From assembly GCA_014904845.1 (NCBI GenBank), contig MU119246.1, positions 248,001 to 312,000 of the forward strand: DNA of 64,000 bases, read 5' to 3'. This DNA comes from Acephala macrosclerotiorum. Its lineage: Eukaryota > Ascomycota > Leotiomycetes > Helotiales > Mollisiaceae. The notes below the pieces were generated by a model. The model did no database searches, was not told the origin of the DNA, and saw nothing but the letters and a program-made list of their open reading frames with translations. Positions 22,901 through 33,942 of this stretch are shown piece after piece (the stretch's first letter is position 1; the number at the start of each line of letters is the position of its first letter). The translations under genes were made by a program, and so were the position numbers.

Positions 22901-25893
22901 TTGACGGAACAGGCAGCAGTCCCAACCAAGATCACCACATCGCCCCCATTATTGGACAAACACATCTCCCATCGTACAGAAAAGAATTAGGTATGTGGCG
23001 CTGCCTACGACCTGTCATTGTCATGCATGACATATGTTTTCTGTAAAAAGGTATGATGCTCATCAGGCTAAAGCTGCCTCGCTGCATTCCAGAAAGAAAG
23101 TTGAGAACTGAAAGTTTTGGTATGACGGCAAACCGGGATGCGAAAGGGCAGCCTTGCATGAGAGTTCGCCTACTTATTTGGTTTGTCGGGCGAGGGCGAG
23201 TGCGTTGAGACCGAGTCAGCCTGATGCCTACAGCCTAGTCGGGTCGAGCCTTGTCTCGGGCCATCTTGTTTAACTGTCTCTGCTTTGAGATTCGTTTTGT
23301 TGTGGAATCTGATGAAGCTGTTGGTGTGGATAAGACGGAGTATTTCTTTCACGCGTCGCGTTGATACTTGGGTGGTTACACGTGGTAGGCGAGGCAGAAA
23401 GGGGGCGAGAGGGCAACTGTGCCTGTTTCAGATGTTGTCTTCTCTTGGAAGACTGGGATTGTGTGAGTCAATACAAGTGTGGCCCGCACCTCCCTCATCG
23501 CTCGGTGTTATTGTGGCTCCTTGGTGAGCGTGAAATGTCACCTGCTGTATTGGACTTGCTTGATGATCAAGTGACAGCGTGACAGATTCTCCAGTGCCGA
23601 AGTCAGGATGATATTTCTCGCACTTGCTCGAGGCTGCAGTCGTGTTGCACTGCCTGAGGGAAGAGGCGATCGACACGAGTGTTCTCAAAAGATCAAGGCC
23701 TGAATATCGAGAACATACTTGAGGAAAGCATACCGATGCAAAGTAAACCGTAGAGAGAAGTGAAGAGTAGTACTCGTTTATTGAGCGCAGAGCTTTATGA
23801 GACTCAAACAATTTGACAGACTCTGAAAGCAAGTGTAAGCAACCTTATATAAACGAGGAAAGAGACAGAAGTCCAGAGAAGTCCAGCTCGTCGCTCGTAC
23901 TTCAAACCACCTTGAGTTCTGTCCCCATTGTATTACTATCGAGCTTCAGCCTATCTGGTCGATCTCTTGTAACTTCTTGCCAACAGACTTTTGTTTACCT
24001 ATCTACCACCTTATACAGTGTCAGCATCTGTCTCTCAGTAGGTTGACGGATGCCAAAATGATTTTTGGCATCTTGCCGGTACGCTAGAACTTCCCTAGCC
24101 TCCTAAGAGGACCAGACTTCAACCCGCATCGGTGTTTTGTTGTACATCACATCCAAAATCACAAACCTACGGTGGCCAAAGTCTGCCATGTTCTCCTGGA
24201 GGCTGAATTGCAGAGCGCCAGGATCCTTCTCAGCATTCTCATTCTCCAGTCCTCAAGAACCTCGGACTCTACCAGCGCTTTCAATCTCCCGGCCCGGCTT
24301 GGACAATCGAGAAGGCTGAGCTGGGCTAAGATAATTCTTTCGATTTGGCTTTCCGGCTTTCCTCTTCGAACTCAACGAAAGTCCTTCCCTCGAAAAAATG
24401 GTCCATGAATGTCCCAGACAAGGCTGGAGGTTGAAGATGCTAATTTCCACCGGCACCATATCTTACTCCTCTGCCAAAGCCACGTTCGTTGGTCTTGTGG
24501 ACACAAGTGGGCCACTTCCCCCTTTCCTGGGGCAGGTGTTTTAAGCACAGAAGTGCCAGATTCGAATGTTCTCTGCCAACTCATGTCTAGGCCACTTCAA
24601 TGTCCAACCCACCAGGTCCCCATTATCTCCTTCAGACTCGTCGATGCATGAGAACTTGTTGGGGGGAGGTTGTGGACCGGGTCTCCTGCAGGGTCGGTGG
24701 ATTTAGGTGGTGAAAGAAGGAGACTTTCCCAACAGTGCTAAAGCGAATTAGGGGCTCCCTGCGCTCGCCAGTATCATGAAAATCAATCCCAGGGGAGCGC
24801 GGACTAGGTCAAAGTCAGGCTTAATCGAACATAGAATACCTGAGGCGATCAGCTTCAAGAAGAGACTCGAGGAAGAAGGGCATCTGCGATGTCTCTTCAA
24901 GACTGATTACCCCATACTGGCTTCGTGAGTAGCAGACACGAAAAGAGAGGACGATCGAGAGAAAATATGCTTGACGAAATTCAGTGAAGCAAAGAGGGCT
25001 AGAACCGTTCAATATCAAAAAATCAAATCGAAAATATGTCAACAGTACCACCTCAAGCAAATTCGCGCTGCGGCCTCGCTACGACCAACTCCTCCAAAGT
25101 CAACGCTGCCGAAAAGTGCTATCAAAAAACAAGAGCGCTAGAAGAAAAAAAATATTAAAAATACAAAAGACTACATCACAACCCGACTTACAGCTTTCGC
25201 TGCGGGGTGTGACTTAGAGAACCTAATTTAATAGGTTACTTGAAGCTCGCGTTGGTGTTTGTTTGCCCTCGTATAGGTCCCTGGCGTTTAACAAGAGCCA
25301 GCTGTCCGGAGATCAACAAGCCTGTTGTCTGGCGATCTGCGCTCCGTTGGAAAAATATTTGCTTATTTAAATATATACGACCGTCTTTGGCGAGCGCCTA
25401 GGTGGGGTGGATTTGCCGAGTTTGTTGCGAATGTCTTCACGACGAAAGACTCTGGCTTTGCTGCGAAATCTCACGCTTGTTGGCGGTCAGCTTCAAGTTC
25501 TTGTCATCACGTTGATCGAGCCAAGCGAATTCTGTCCTCCTAGCCTTCACATAGGGCAAACGACTAAAGACAATGGCAACACGGCGAGGTGTTTCAATGA
25601 TATGAAGCTGGTGAGTTAGGAGACAGAAAGCCGCAAATATTGGCAGGTTGTGCAGCGATTCACAACACACATATTAACTTTTTCAAAACTTAGGAAGGAA
25701 GCAGATTCCAGTCACCCAAGACTAATTCCCGGTATTCCAATCACTAATGGTATAATGCCTTGTCCCAATGTTGGTTCTCCACGCCATAGGTATCTACAAC
25801 TTTCAACAATACCGAAACATTTTCCACCCCCCGCACTCAAGCCAAGGCTCTAGCACACGCAGCCATGAGTCGCTCAATCGCAAGGTCAGGTCT

Positions 25894-26666
25894 ATGTTCA
25901 AACATCGCGCCAAAGAACTCGAAGAAAAGGGTGCTTTCACACTCTTTCCAGAGCTCCCTACCGAATTACACCTTGGGATCTGGCAAAACTCCATGCCCCT
26001 TTCCCTCGAATCATTATCATCGAGCCTTACAATTGCCTCCGTAGAAAACTCATCATTCCCGACTATTCTCGATCCGGATGTACAGCGGTATCGAGCTCGG
26101 TCCCCACTCTACTATGCGTGAATCGAGAAGCTCGGGGCGAACTCATAAAACACCTCTTTAATCCCCTTTCTCTCGGAAATTACCCGCCCAATATGATCTT
26201 GAAAAACCTCTTCGTCAACTACCAAATCGATACTCTCTTCATCGTCACCAGCACTAGTAACGTACATCGAACCGAAGTATTGGAAGGAGACTCGAGATTT
26301 CTACACTTATTATTACCCGAACAACTGAGAGACATTAAAGAAAGTGAAACAGGCATACCCTTAATTGAAAGTCTGCGGACGCAATCCTCTCACATCTTCC
26401 GGGACGGAGTTGGCTGTCCACATGGCAAAGAGGTGTTCTGGCTCAAGGACTTCAAAAAATTGGAATATCTTCTATGGAAAGCTCGTCTCCGCCTGTCATG
26501 GCAAGATTGGACTCGCGAATCTTGTCAGGTTATATGTCTGAAGAATAGTGCTCTCTTCAGCTCCTGTTGGAACTCATACTTTATGAAGATCCTTGACTGT
26601 GACCAAATCTTCTTTTGTACTTGGGTTCTTTCCATGACATGCTCTTTAGAAATGGAATCTCAATGA
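25894..26666 (+). pseudogene. 2EXR-domain gene with one-base frameshift
   Basis: The ATG at 25894 gives MFKHRAKELEEKGAFTLFPE and ELPTELHLGIWQNSMP, then the signal leaves frame at the homopolymer run CCCCTTTCCC near 26000. In the next frame the family sequence resumes as PFPRIIIIEPYN, VPTLLCVNREARGELIKHLF and NYQIDTLFIVTS, and stays open to the stop at 26664-26666. One missing T in the run would account for the break. Everything after it matches the domain order of the intact copies. A sequencing error in the homopolymer is the main alternative to true inactivation. Confidence 0.7.
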
Positions 26667-26946
26667 TCTTAATGATCTCAATAAGGTGGGACATGTTTTT
26701 TTGGATGATCAAATGAGCTCTAGGGTGGTGCCTTCCTAATTTGGACCTCGACAACGTTCTTTTCTCGACTTCCTGCCTACAAGAAAATCCAAACACGCCT
26801 TCGAGAGGCTTCTCGATAAGACAACCAAACGCACAGAGTTACTTCATCACAGATTACTCCCCAATGACAGATATATCTTTTCATCATCATCACGAGACGA
26901 AGTCTATCAATCACCCCAAAACGTTAGAACATTCACATACATCACC

Positions 26947-27502
26947 ATGCCGAACGAATTCCGTCGATTCAACCAGCTCCCCCGAGAGTTGCAGCATCAA
27001 ATTTGGCGCCACGCTATGCAGGCAGATCAGCAGCACCTACGACTCATGGTCATCCCGGGCCCCAATCCGAGTGCTCGACATATCATCGTCCGTCCTGTTG
27101 GTCGAATGTCCTCGCTCCTCTCGGTCAATGCCGATTCTAGAAACCTGGCTCTGAGAATTTACTACTCGCCGTACTCGAATACTTCCAACAGATACCTGCG
27201 CGTGGTTGCTGTTGGATGACGCTGAAAGTGGGATAAGGATGTCCCTAATAAGCTGGGACATTGGAGGGTAAGCTTTGCGGTCTGCTATGTCCCCTCTTTC
27301 AGCTGCTAACCTCTAAAAACAGTGGGATGTTGATGAAATACTCGTCTTCGTGTGGGGATTGCGGTCCGGCGGCTTGCGTGAAGGGGAGGAGAAAGTCTTC
27401 CAGGGCAGGATTACACCAATGAGCATCAATACAAAGCCTTCAACCTCCGAAGTGCCTCTTGTTCCTAGAATACCTTGTAATCTTGCGTGTGAAAGTGAGT
27501 GA
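26947..27502 (+). pseudogene. 2EXR-like gene with intron and two in-frame TGA codons
   Basis: The ATG at 26947 opens MPNEFRRFNQLPRELQHQIW, the start of a 2EXR domain, followed by SSLLSVNADSRNLALRIYYS. Stops occur at 27217-27219 and 27223-27225. The same frame then continues as KWDKDVPNKLGHWR and joins WDVDEILVFVWGLRSGG across an intron at 27268-27322, which has GTAAGC, a GCTAAC branch site and ACAG. Both TGA codons could arise from TGG or CGA by a single transition. If translation stops at the first TGA, a 90-residue truncated protein results. The good intron shows the downstream exon was real until recently. Confidence 0.6.
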
Positions 27503-27727
27503 AAGCGAGTCATTTGAATGATAAGAGCCCTTTTGTATCCATCCATCGCTCCTTCCTCGTCCTGCTTGGAACCGGCCTTAGCAGCCTTCACGTAGCATCC
27601 TTGACTTCCGCAGGACGCAAACGAAGAACTGCGTTCGCCAACCTCTCAAAACAAGTCTTTCTCAACAAAATCCATCGACTGTCTCAGTATTAACTAGACT
27701 GAATAGCTAAAGCATTCGCATAACAAG

Positions 27728-27926
27728 ATGGATGGGGCATTTCCTCAATTCAGCCTCTGGCCGCATGAGTTGAGAGGATTGGTCTGTAAGTTTCACTTTC
27801 TCCGACCTCGGAACAACACTCCTTTTGCCCTCAGTTTCAAGGTTCTTGTATGTCCCAACACTTCTGGGACATCCTCCTGAGCTCTTTGCAATCAATGAAT
27901 CAGGGATCCTCTTTCCAATGGCTTGA
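27728..27926 (+). CDS. Short 2EXR-like fragment
   Basis: The ATG at 27728 starts MDGAFPQFSLWPHELRGLV, which resembles the first block of a 2EXR domain. A good 49 nt intron (27786-27834, GTAAGT..CTCAG) would join it to a second exon reading SRFLYVPTLLGHPPELFAIN, ending at the TGA 27924-27926. The product would be only 49 residues. It sits 0.2 kb after the preceding 2EXR remnant in the same orientation, so a truncated duplicate is likely. Evidence is thin. Confidence 0.3.
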
Positions 27927-28252
27927 CCTCAAGATTTATCGTAAGCGAGGAGGGCTTGAGATTTGCCTTCAAAATGCATCACGAAACATGAATAATAAAT
28001 TGAATTGGACTTCTGTCTCGCGAATAGATAGAATACTAATATTTAAATGATCTTTGATTATCGACGTATCGTTGGGAAAATTGAGGAAGCGGATCTCGTG
28101 AAGCGTTCTAGACACGTGATGGTACCCGAGTCTAGAGGTCTTATCGCGAATGTCCTGGACCATAAGGGAGAAGTATCGATAATCTGTATACCTCTATTTC
28201 CTCGAAGCCTTTAATTTTCCTATCCAAGACTACTCCTAGACATCTACCAACA

Positions 28253-28970
28253 TCATAGAATCCGCTCCAAGTGTACATTACAGTGCTCGTGCTCAAACGT
28301 GAGACTTCGCTCGGCACAATTCACCTTAATATACTCATTTACCATTCCAAACCCAACATTGTCATCAAACCAACTGAGACCCTCATTCGTGAACTCAATA
28401 ACCTTATCTAACTCTAATCGGGCTACTAACCTACACCCCAGCATATAGAACGTCTTCTCTAGATTTAAAAAAATCAAATAGCAGTTCTAATTTATTCGAA
28501 AAAATCTGTCGAGCTGAGCTTACGTTTTTCCTAGCTAGCTTCCGGAGGTTTTGCTGCACGGCAGTTGCGTTGGCACCAAGAATATCTTCCAACATCCCAG
28601 TCAAAGTTCTGTTTAGCATTTCTATTCTCTCTAGATTGATGAAAAGAACATCACCAACGAGACAAAAGCGAAGAGTCGGTCATGAGTACTGAATGGGCGT
28701 CGTGATAGAACGGAAGATGCATGAGTGATACAGGAACTCTGTCCTCGCTCATTTGTTGACGTTGGCTAGGTTTGGTGCCTGGCTTATGGTAACGGCGCAT
28801 TGTGGCGTGGGATAAGACTCACCGGCATGGTGAATGAAATTTGTCGTATTTTCGGGGATTTCATGGACCGTGACCTCGAAGATTCGAGGGAAGTGGGGGA
28901 ATGAGCGATACCAAACTTTGCGGCGAAGCTCGAGGTGAAGGAGGGAGAAGAGGTGGAACTCTGTTGCCAA
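28253..28970 (-). pseudogene. 2EXR-domain remnant, start lost and frameshifted
   Basis: The minus-strand frame ending at 28749 reads EFHLFSLLHLELRRKVWYRS and FPHFPRIFEVTV, a clear 2EXR start, but has no in-frame ATG upstream and stops before the SxNxESR-type block. Further on, DVLFINLERIEMLNRTLTGM (about 28660-28590) and a last frame with LELDKVIEFTNEGLSWF (to 28253) match in order the segments of the intact gene at 29237-29968, its adjacent same-strand neighbour. It is most simply a tandem duplicate that has decayed. Confidence 0.65.
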
Positions 28971-29236
28971 GGATCTGGGTTGTGGTGACTTGGATTTGGT
29001 GATGGTTTTAAGTGTCTTGTGTTGTTGATTGAGAGAGGAATATTAGAAGGGATTTCAGACGAAGATATCTCGAACTGTTCGTGATTAGCTAATATTGGTA
29101 ATAAATATTCTGTGCCCGAGAGCCGAAAGGACATTCACAAAGGGACTTCACTGACGTGCGTTACAGCGACAATAGTTCAGACTGCATGGTCACAAGCTTA
29201 TCATTGAAAAGCCATGCACCTCGAAATGTCTGAACA

Positions 29237-29968
29237 CTAGTATTCAGAGCTCTCTATGATCGCTCGCTTGAAGACCACCCTCGCTCCAGTTTGCACCCGG
29301 ACAAATCCCTCTACTTCTTCGTTGCAAAGCCGGCATCCATGGAACGGCCGCGAGTTACACCTATCAAAATGCATATCTTCAAACCCAATAACCTTTCCAT
29401 GACCTGCCGTGGTGAAAGGCTTTGGCTTCTCTAGAACAATTATCTCTTCCAGATTAGTGAAAGTGGTCTTCTCCCACATCCTGCGAGCAGCGTCGTATCC
29501 TAAGAAATTGTACCAGAATCGGCTCGTGCCAGCAAGAGAAGGAATAGACTGCCTGAACAAATGGTAGTCACGCCCAAAGGCGTCCATGAATACTCTTGAC
29601 AAGCTCTCGTTGGAGGTCAGATGTCGTTCAAAGTCCACAAATAGGATATCAACGTCTGGACAGAACCGAAGGAATGCGCGGAATCTTAGGGTCATGCCCC
29701 ATGAAAAACTAAGGGAATACCTTAGGAGCAGCTCATCTCTTGCTTCGTGACTGGTCATCAAAAGGATCGGGCTCTGGTTGACTTTCAACTTTGAATTTGG
29801 GATGGGAGAGCCATTTGGGAGGCAGATATAGTTTCCAGTTTCAGTTGATCCGTCTTCAATCTTGGGAGTGAGCTCGAAGATACGTGGGAACAACGACAAA
29901 GCAAGATTCCATATCTGGAGTCTGAGCTCTGTGGGGAGGTTGCCAAAGCAGTGAAATGTGGTCGGCAT
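29237..29968 (-). CDS. Intact 2EXR-domain protein
   Basis: A single exon of 243 residues starts at ATG 29966-29968. It opens directly with the domain: TTFHCFGNLPTELRLQIWNL, then ALSLFPRIFELTP. The block SPILLMTSHEARDELLLRYS, the strand CPDVDILFVDFERHL and a C-terminal conserved part NLEEIIVLEKPKPF follow. The tail has a Cys-rich piece (CNSRPFHGCRLCNEE). No signal peptide or membrane segment is seen, so it is likely intracellular. It is divergently arranged with the GFA gene at 30363, with 394 bp between start codons, so the two may share a promoter region. Function of the domain is not established. Confidence 0.84.
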   Translation of the reverse strand: MPTTFHCFGNLPTELRLQIWNLALSLFPRIFELTPKIEDGSTETGNYICLPNGSPIPNSKLKVNQSPILLMTSHEARDELLLRYSLSFSWGMTLRFRAFLRFCPDVDILFVDFERHLTSNESLSRVFMDAFGRDYHLFRQSIPSLAGTSRFWYNFLGYDAARRMWEKTTFTNLEEIIVLEKPKPFTTAGHGKVIGFEDMHFDRCNSRPFHGCRLCNEEVEGFVRVQTGARVVFKRAIIESSEY

Positions 29969-30301
29969 TGCAGAAGTAAAAATCTCGAACCTGTTGATCT
30001 GAGTAGAAGTGGGGTAATTTGTTGACGCTCACGAAGTGACTCGACGCAAATGGAAAGGACGACTTATCTTGATGGCGAACAAGGAATGAGGAGTAGAACC
30101 TTGTGTTCGTGATAATGATTCAGCTGAACGTTCGTGGCAGTATGGATGAATCAACGACCTCCAGCAATGCTGCGGCCGGTCACTGGTAGTGCTTACAAAC
30201 ACCCTCACCAGCCCCTGATTTTGTGCGGGGAAGCTAGCGAAGCAATCGAATCGACGCCGCATCGAGCGAAACGAGAGAATTCTATTTGACCACTCTAAGT
30301 G

Positions 30302-30308
30302 TATAAAG
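30302..30308 (+). promoter_or_regulatory. TATA-like box of the GFA-domain gene
   Basis: TATAAAG stands 55 bp before the ATG at 30363, in the 394 bp divergent promoter region shared with the 2EXR gene. Supported by motif and spacing only. Confidence 0.4.
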
Positions 30309-30362
30309 CCGTTGCTCTCATCAGCCTTCAATCCCAGATTTACATTATCTTACTCACTTACA

Positions 30363-31038
30363 ATGTCTCATCTCCATTGCTGCCCCATTGATCCTGACTA
30401 CTCGCTTTCAACGACCACAAAGAACCACACAACCATAGCTGCCACTGCTGATAGATCCAAACCTTATATTCCTCTGGCGGCTATGACCCAGGACGGCTGG
30501 TCAAAGGAAGATGAAGCGACAGCCACATGTTTTTGTGGCGCTGTAAAATTGGCATTCGTAGGTCCTACAATGACCTTGCTCATCTCTCCCGATGAAGCTT
30601 CCCTTATCAGTCTCTCAACTCTAACACTGCCTCCAGCCAACCTCCGGTCTAGGCTTTGTAGACGCTTCCGTCTGCAACTGCACAGACTGCCGCAAGATCA
30701 CCGCCTCCATGTTCGCATCCAACTTTACCATTATGAACACCCACTTACAGCATTTTCGCGGCAAAGATAGCCTGAAGATCTTCAAACAAGCGCAGACCAC
30801 CACTACCAAAGGTAACTTGATGGCCAACTACTTCTACTCAACTTGCGGTACCCTCATGTATCGTGTTGGCTCGGCTTTTCTGGGGACGAGCATCCTCCGT
30901 ATCGGTACTGTTGATGACTTCAATTTGCATGAGACCAAGTTGAGACTACAATGGGAACAGTTTGCCAAGGACCGTATGAGCTGGGTCTGTGGCGTGGAGG
31001 GAGCCAAGAAGTCTGAGGCGATGAGCGACTACCTTTAG
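30363..31038 (+). CDS. CENP-V/GFA-domain protein (zinc-binding), one ligand missing
   Basis: Exons 30363-30557 and 30637-31038 surround a 79 nt intron (GTAGGT..CTCCAG, branch-like CTAAC); 198 residues. The joined protein reads TCFCGAVKLAF, VCNCTDCRKITASMF, GTLMYRVGSAFLGTSILRIG and TVDDFNLHETKL, the standard layout of fungal glutathione-dependent formaldehyde-activating (GFA/CENP-V) proteins. Members bind zinc through CxC, CxxC and CxxC pairs. Cys56/58 and Cys78/80/83 are present, but in the last pair the first Cys is Tyr132 (codon TAC at 30835-30837), leaving only Cys135. TGC to TAC is a single G-to-A change. The enzyme may therefore be impaired. Small-molecule thiol-adduct chemistry is the family's proposed role; the substrate here is unknown. 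Confidence 0.88.
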
Positions 31039-31722
31039 AAGCGCATGGAATCTCATCCACCTTAGTAGGGCCTCGATAGATGGAGTATAGAGATGACGGT
31101 GTAATTGAACTCTTGTGTTTGTGGTCCGTTTTTGATGTTCGAGGTTCTGTTGAGGATGAATATTGGTCGGCGGTGTACTGCGAAAGGAGTAGATAATGGA
31201 CGTTTCTGAACAAGGGGTTGACGTATTCGACCTGCTTTCCAAGGCTTGAGCGTTGGATATACAAGGCGATGAGATAGAACGGGCTAATGGAGTAATGACT
31301 TATCTTCGTGTACAGAAAACGAAAACTGGGAAAGGAAGGGGGCCATACGATTTCTATCAATTTCTGCAATTGACTATACCAAAGATTGTCAACTTCCTCC
31401 TAATAATCATTACAAGGACGGGAGGTTTGACGGCTTTACCGAGACCATACCTCCCATGGCTAAGCAGAATAAGCCATCGACGAAAACTTAAGTTGTAGGC
31501 TAGCCCATAAGATTGATATTACCGCCCGAAGCCAAGTAACAAGAACAGTGTTATTAACACCTGTTTCATCCAGAGAAAATTGACCTCGTCAAAACAAGAA
31601 TGCAGGCACAAATAGTACAGAACACAACGCCGTTGTCTTTTCACCCCCTCCCACAACTCCTGCAAACCCGCGATAGATCATTCGCCATATAAGAAACCTC
31701 GACTAGCGGATCTCTCATTCGC
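31039..31722. other. Intergenic between convergent GFA and RNase H genes
   Basis: The two genes point toward each other, so this should be shared 3' flank. The open frames present overlap both strands and look random. Confidence 0.5.
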
Positions 31723-33039
31723 TCAGTAATAGGGTTCAAACTTGACTTCTGCTGGCCCGATGGGGGACACCCTTTGAAATTCCCTCCTGCCTCGCATCGT
31801 GGCACCTTGCTTGGCGTATTTGTCGGCTCTCTCATTCCATTCCCTTGGGATTCTCCAGAAAGAGACGCTGACTCCACCCTGTTGGAGCTTGCGAATCTCA
31901 CTAAGTAAAAGCTTCCATAAGTCCTGATTCTTGACTGGCGAGGCTCCATCGGCAGCTATCCAGCCCTTATTCTCCCACTGCTGAACCCGCTCGGTAGCAT
32001 TGACAGCGACGTACTCAGAATCTGTGGCCACGACAACGCTCCTCCATGATCTATTGCAATCAGTGGTCCAGTCTCGAAATTGCAATCTGCAACGGGGGAA
32101 TGTTAGTCAAGAATACTATCATTTCGAGAAGTATTAAAATTGAAACAAAGTGGGGAAAGCTGAGCTCGGGGTCCAACTCCTAAGGCAATACGAAAGGAAG
32201 TATCTGCTGTGCAATGGACACTTACGCGGCAATCACAGCACGAAGTTCTGCTCGATTGCTGGTGTGCTTGTAGACTTGGCCTGTTGGCCCCATGTCCCCC
32301 AGAGGAAAGCAAATAGTCCCGCTATGAGTGATTTGACCTCCTTGGGAAAACGCGGATGGTCGGTGTACAAAGCAGCAGCCGGCCTGGGGGTTGTTCTGCC
32401 CATTACGTGAACAGGCTCCATCGGTGTAGACCAAGATCTCCCGAGGGTTACTGATGTTGATGAAACGATGCTCGTTCGCGAATACTTGTTGTGGTGTATC
32501 TTGTTTGCTACGTGGTTGGAACATTGAGGGATAAGGTGTTGCGCCAGGTTGGTGGATTCTTCCTCCGTTTGCTGTCAGAGTAGCACCGATCTGGGTTCTC
32601 GAAAACTGGCCAGGTTTGACTTTGAACTCCATCCAGTCATGGGCGTCATTCTGGCAGTAAATCCCTTTGGCAGCGCATTTTGCGCAAAGGTCGAAGTCTG
32701 GACAATTAAGACAATGATAGGCTGGATTTTCGGGAGCGACTTCCGTGAGGCAACGGTCGTAGGTCACTTGTAGATGGTTGGGGACTAAATATGCAAGTCC
32801 AGTCATGTGGTACATTTTGCCAGAAGAATCATCCTTAAAGTCCGTGATGGACTGGCAGATGTGTGAGGCTGGGTTGGATTTTCGTGAGGTACGGTGGGTA
32901 CCTATCCCTTTGACTGGTGAGACATGGTCCACGCTAGTAAGGGGGCCTATTTAGGATAATATAGCATAAAATTATGTACTTTTGCATACAAATAGGCGTC
33001 CGTGTCAATCTGAGTAATATATTTGATGATCTTGATGAG
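31723..33039 (-). CDS. RNase H-domain protein with N-terminal ZZ-like zinc finger; 5' end at the isochore border
   Basis: Exon 3 is 32086-31723 and exon 2 is 32933-32226, joined across a 139 nt GTAAGT..CAG intron that yields RAVIAALQFRDW. Counting from codon 32930-32932 (GTG), the RNase H fold carries all four acidic residues: Asp171 (LVYTDGAC), Glu229 (SNRAELRAV), Asp258 (VVVATDSEYV) and Asp324 (WNERADKYAKQGA). Upstream, YHCLNCPDFDLCAKCAAKGI and further Cys/His resemble a ZZ-type zinc finger. No ATG begins exon 2; a TAG acceptor lies at its edge. A probable upstream exon (33039-32990, LIKIIKYITQIDTDAYF) splices in phase across a 56 nt intron, but the true start would lie in AT-rich DNA. It should cleave RNA of RNA-DNA hybrids; a cellular gene rather than a retroelement is likely because no reverse transcriptase flanks it. 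Confidence 0.8.
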
Positions 33040-33942
33040 CTGGTTGATTGATTAAGGTGATGATATTTAACTAGGTGCGAGAACATTATATCCATTGTAG
33101 TGCTTACTTAGTATTAAAACTATTCGAAAGTCTAATACGTTTTTTATTAAAAAGCATTGTAAAAATATATTCATTTTAATATTTAAAATAATATAAATAT
33201 CTAATGTTTTTACGTAATTATTATATTAATTATTATTATAATTTATAATACGTAATTAAATTAATATTTAATATAATAAAATTATATATATATTTTGTAA
33301 TATATAAAAAGTTTTTATTTATTATAAAATAATTAAAATGTTTTTTTATTTTTATTTTAATTAATTAATTAATTAATTTGCGAATTATAAATTATTTTAA
33401 ATAAATTTAATTTGTTTTAATTATATTATTTAAAATTAAATAATTTAATTACGAAATTATAAAATTATAAAAAAATATTAATTTATAAAAATTATATATT
33501 AAATTATTTAAAATAATTAATATTAAAACGAATATAAAATTTTTTTTTTATAATAATTATTAAAATATAAAAATTGTAATTCGTAAATTTTTTATAATTA
33601 TTTTTAAATTAAAAAAAATTTTGAATTTTAAAAAATAATATAAAAAAATTTAAATAAAAATTTAAATAAAAAAACTTTATAAAAAACTTTATAAATAAAA
33701 ATAAATTTTTAAAATAAATTTTATTTAAAAATAATAATTCGAAAATTTATATTTTTAATTTAAAAATTAAAATTAAAAAAATTATTTATATTAAAATTTT
33801 TTTTTAATAAAAAAAGATTTTATTTTAATTATATTATTAAATTTTTTTTAAAATTTTTTTCATAAATAATTATTTATTCGATTTAATTAATTTATTAAAA
33901 AATATTATAATACGTAATAAAATGTTTTTTTCGTTTTAAAAG

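Larger units (their letters stand above)
18425..25893. other. 7.5 kb stretch with normal composition and no supported gene
   Basis: No open frame here shows a recognisable domain, and the longer ones lack an ATG or are low-complexity (for example His/Pro-rich runs near 19500-19650). The first 1-2 kb should include the promoter and 5' leader of the cyclin gene. The rest may hold regulatory DNA, non-coding RNA, or a gene with many small exons that I cannot see by reading. It contains two simple repeats, listed separately. Confidence 0.4.

Noticed and set aside
23428..23832. 134-codon minus-strand frame with Cys residues
   Set aside because: It has no ATG (opens at TTG), and the only intron that would improve it is 34 nt, shorter than the credible introns in this window. 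No family recognised.
31723..32933. RNase H as part of a retrotransposon polyprotein
   Set aside because: It has spliceosomal introns, a zinc-finger N-terminus and no adjoining reverse transcriptase or integrase.
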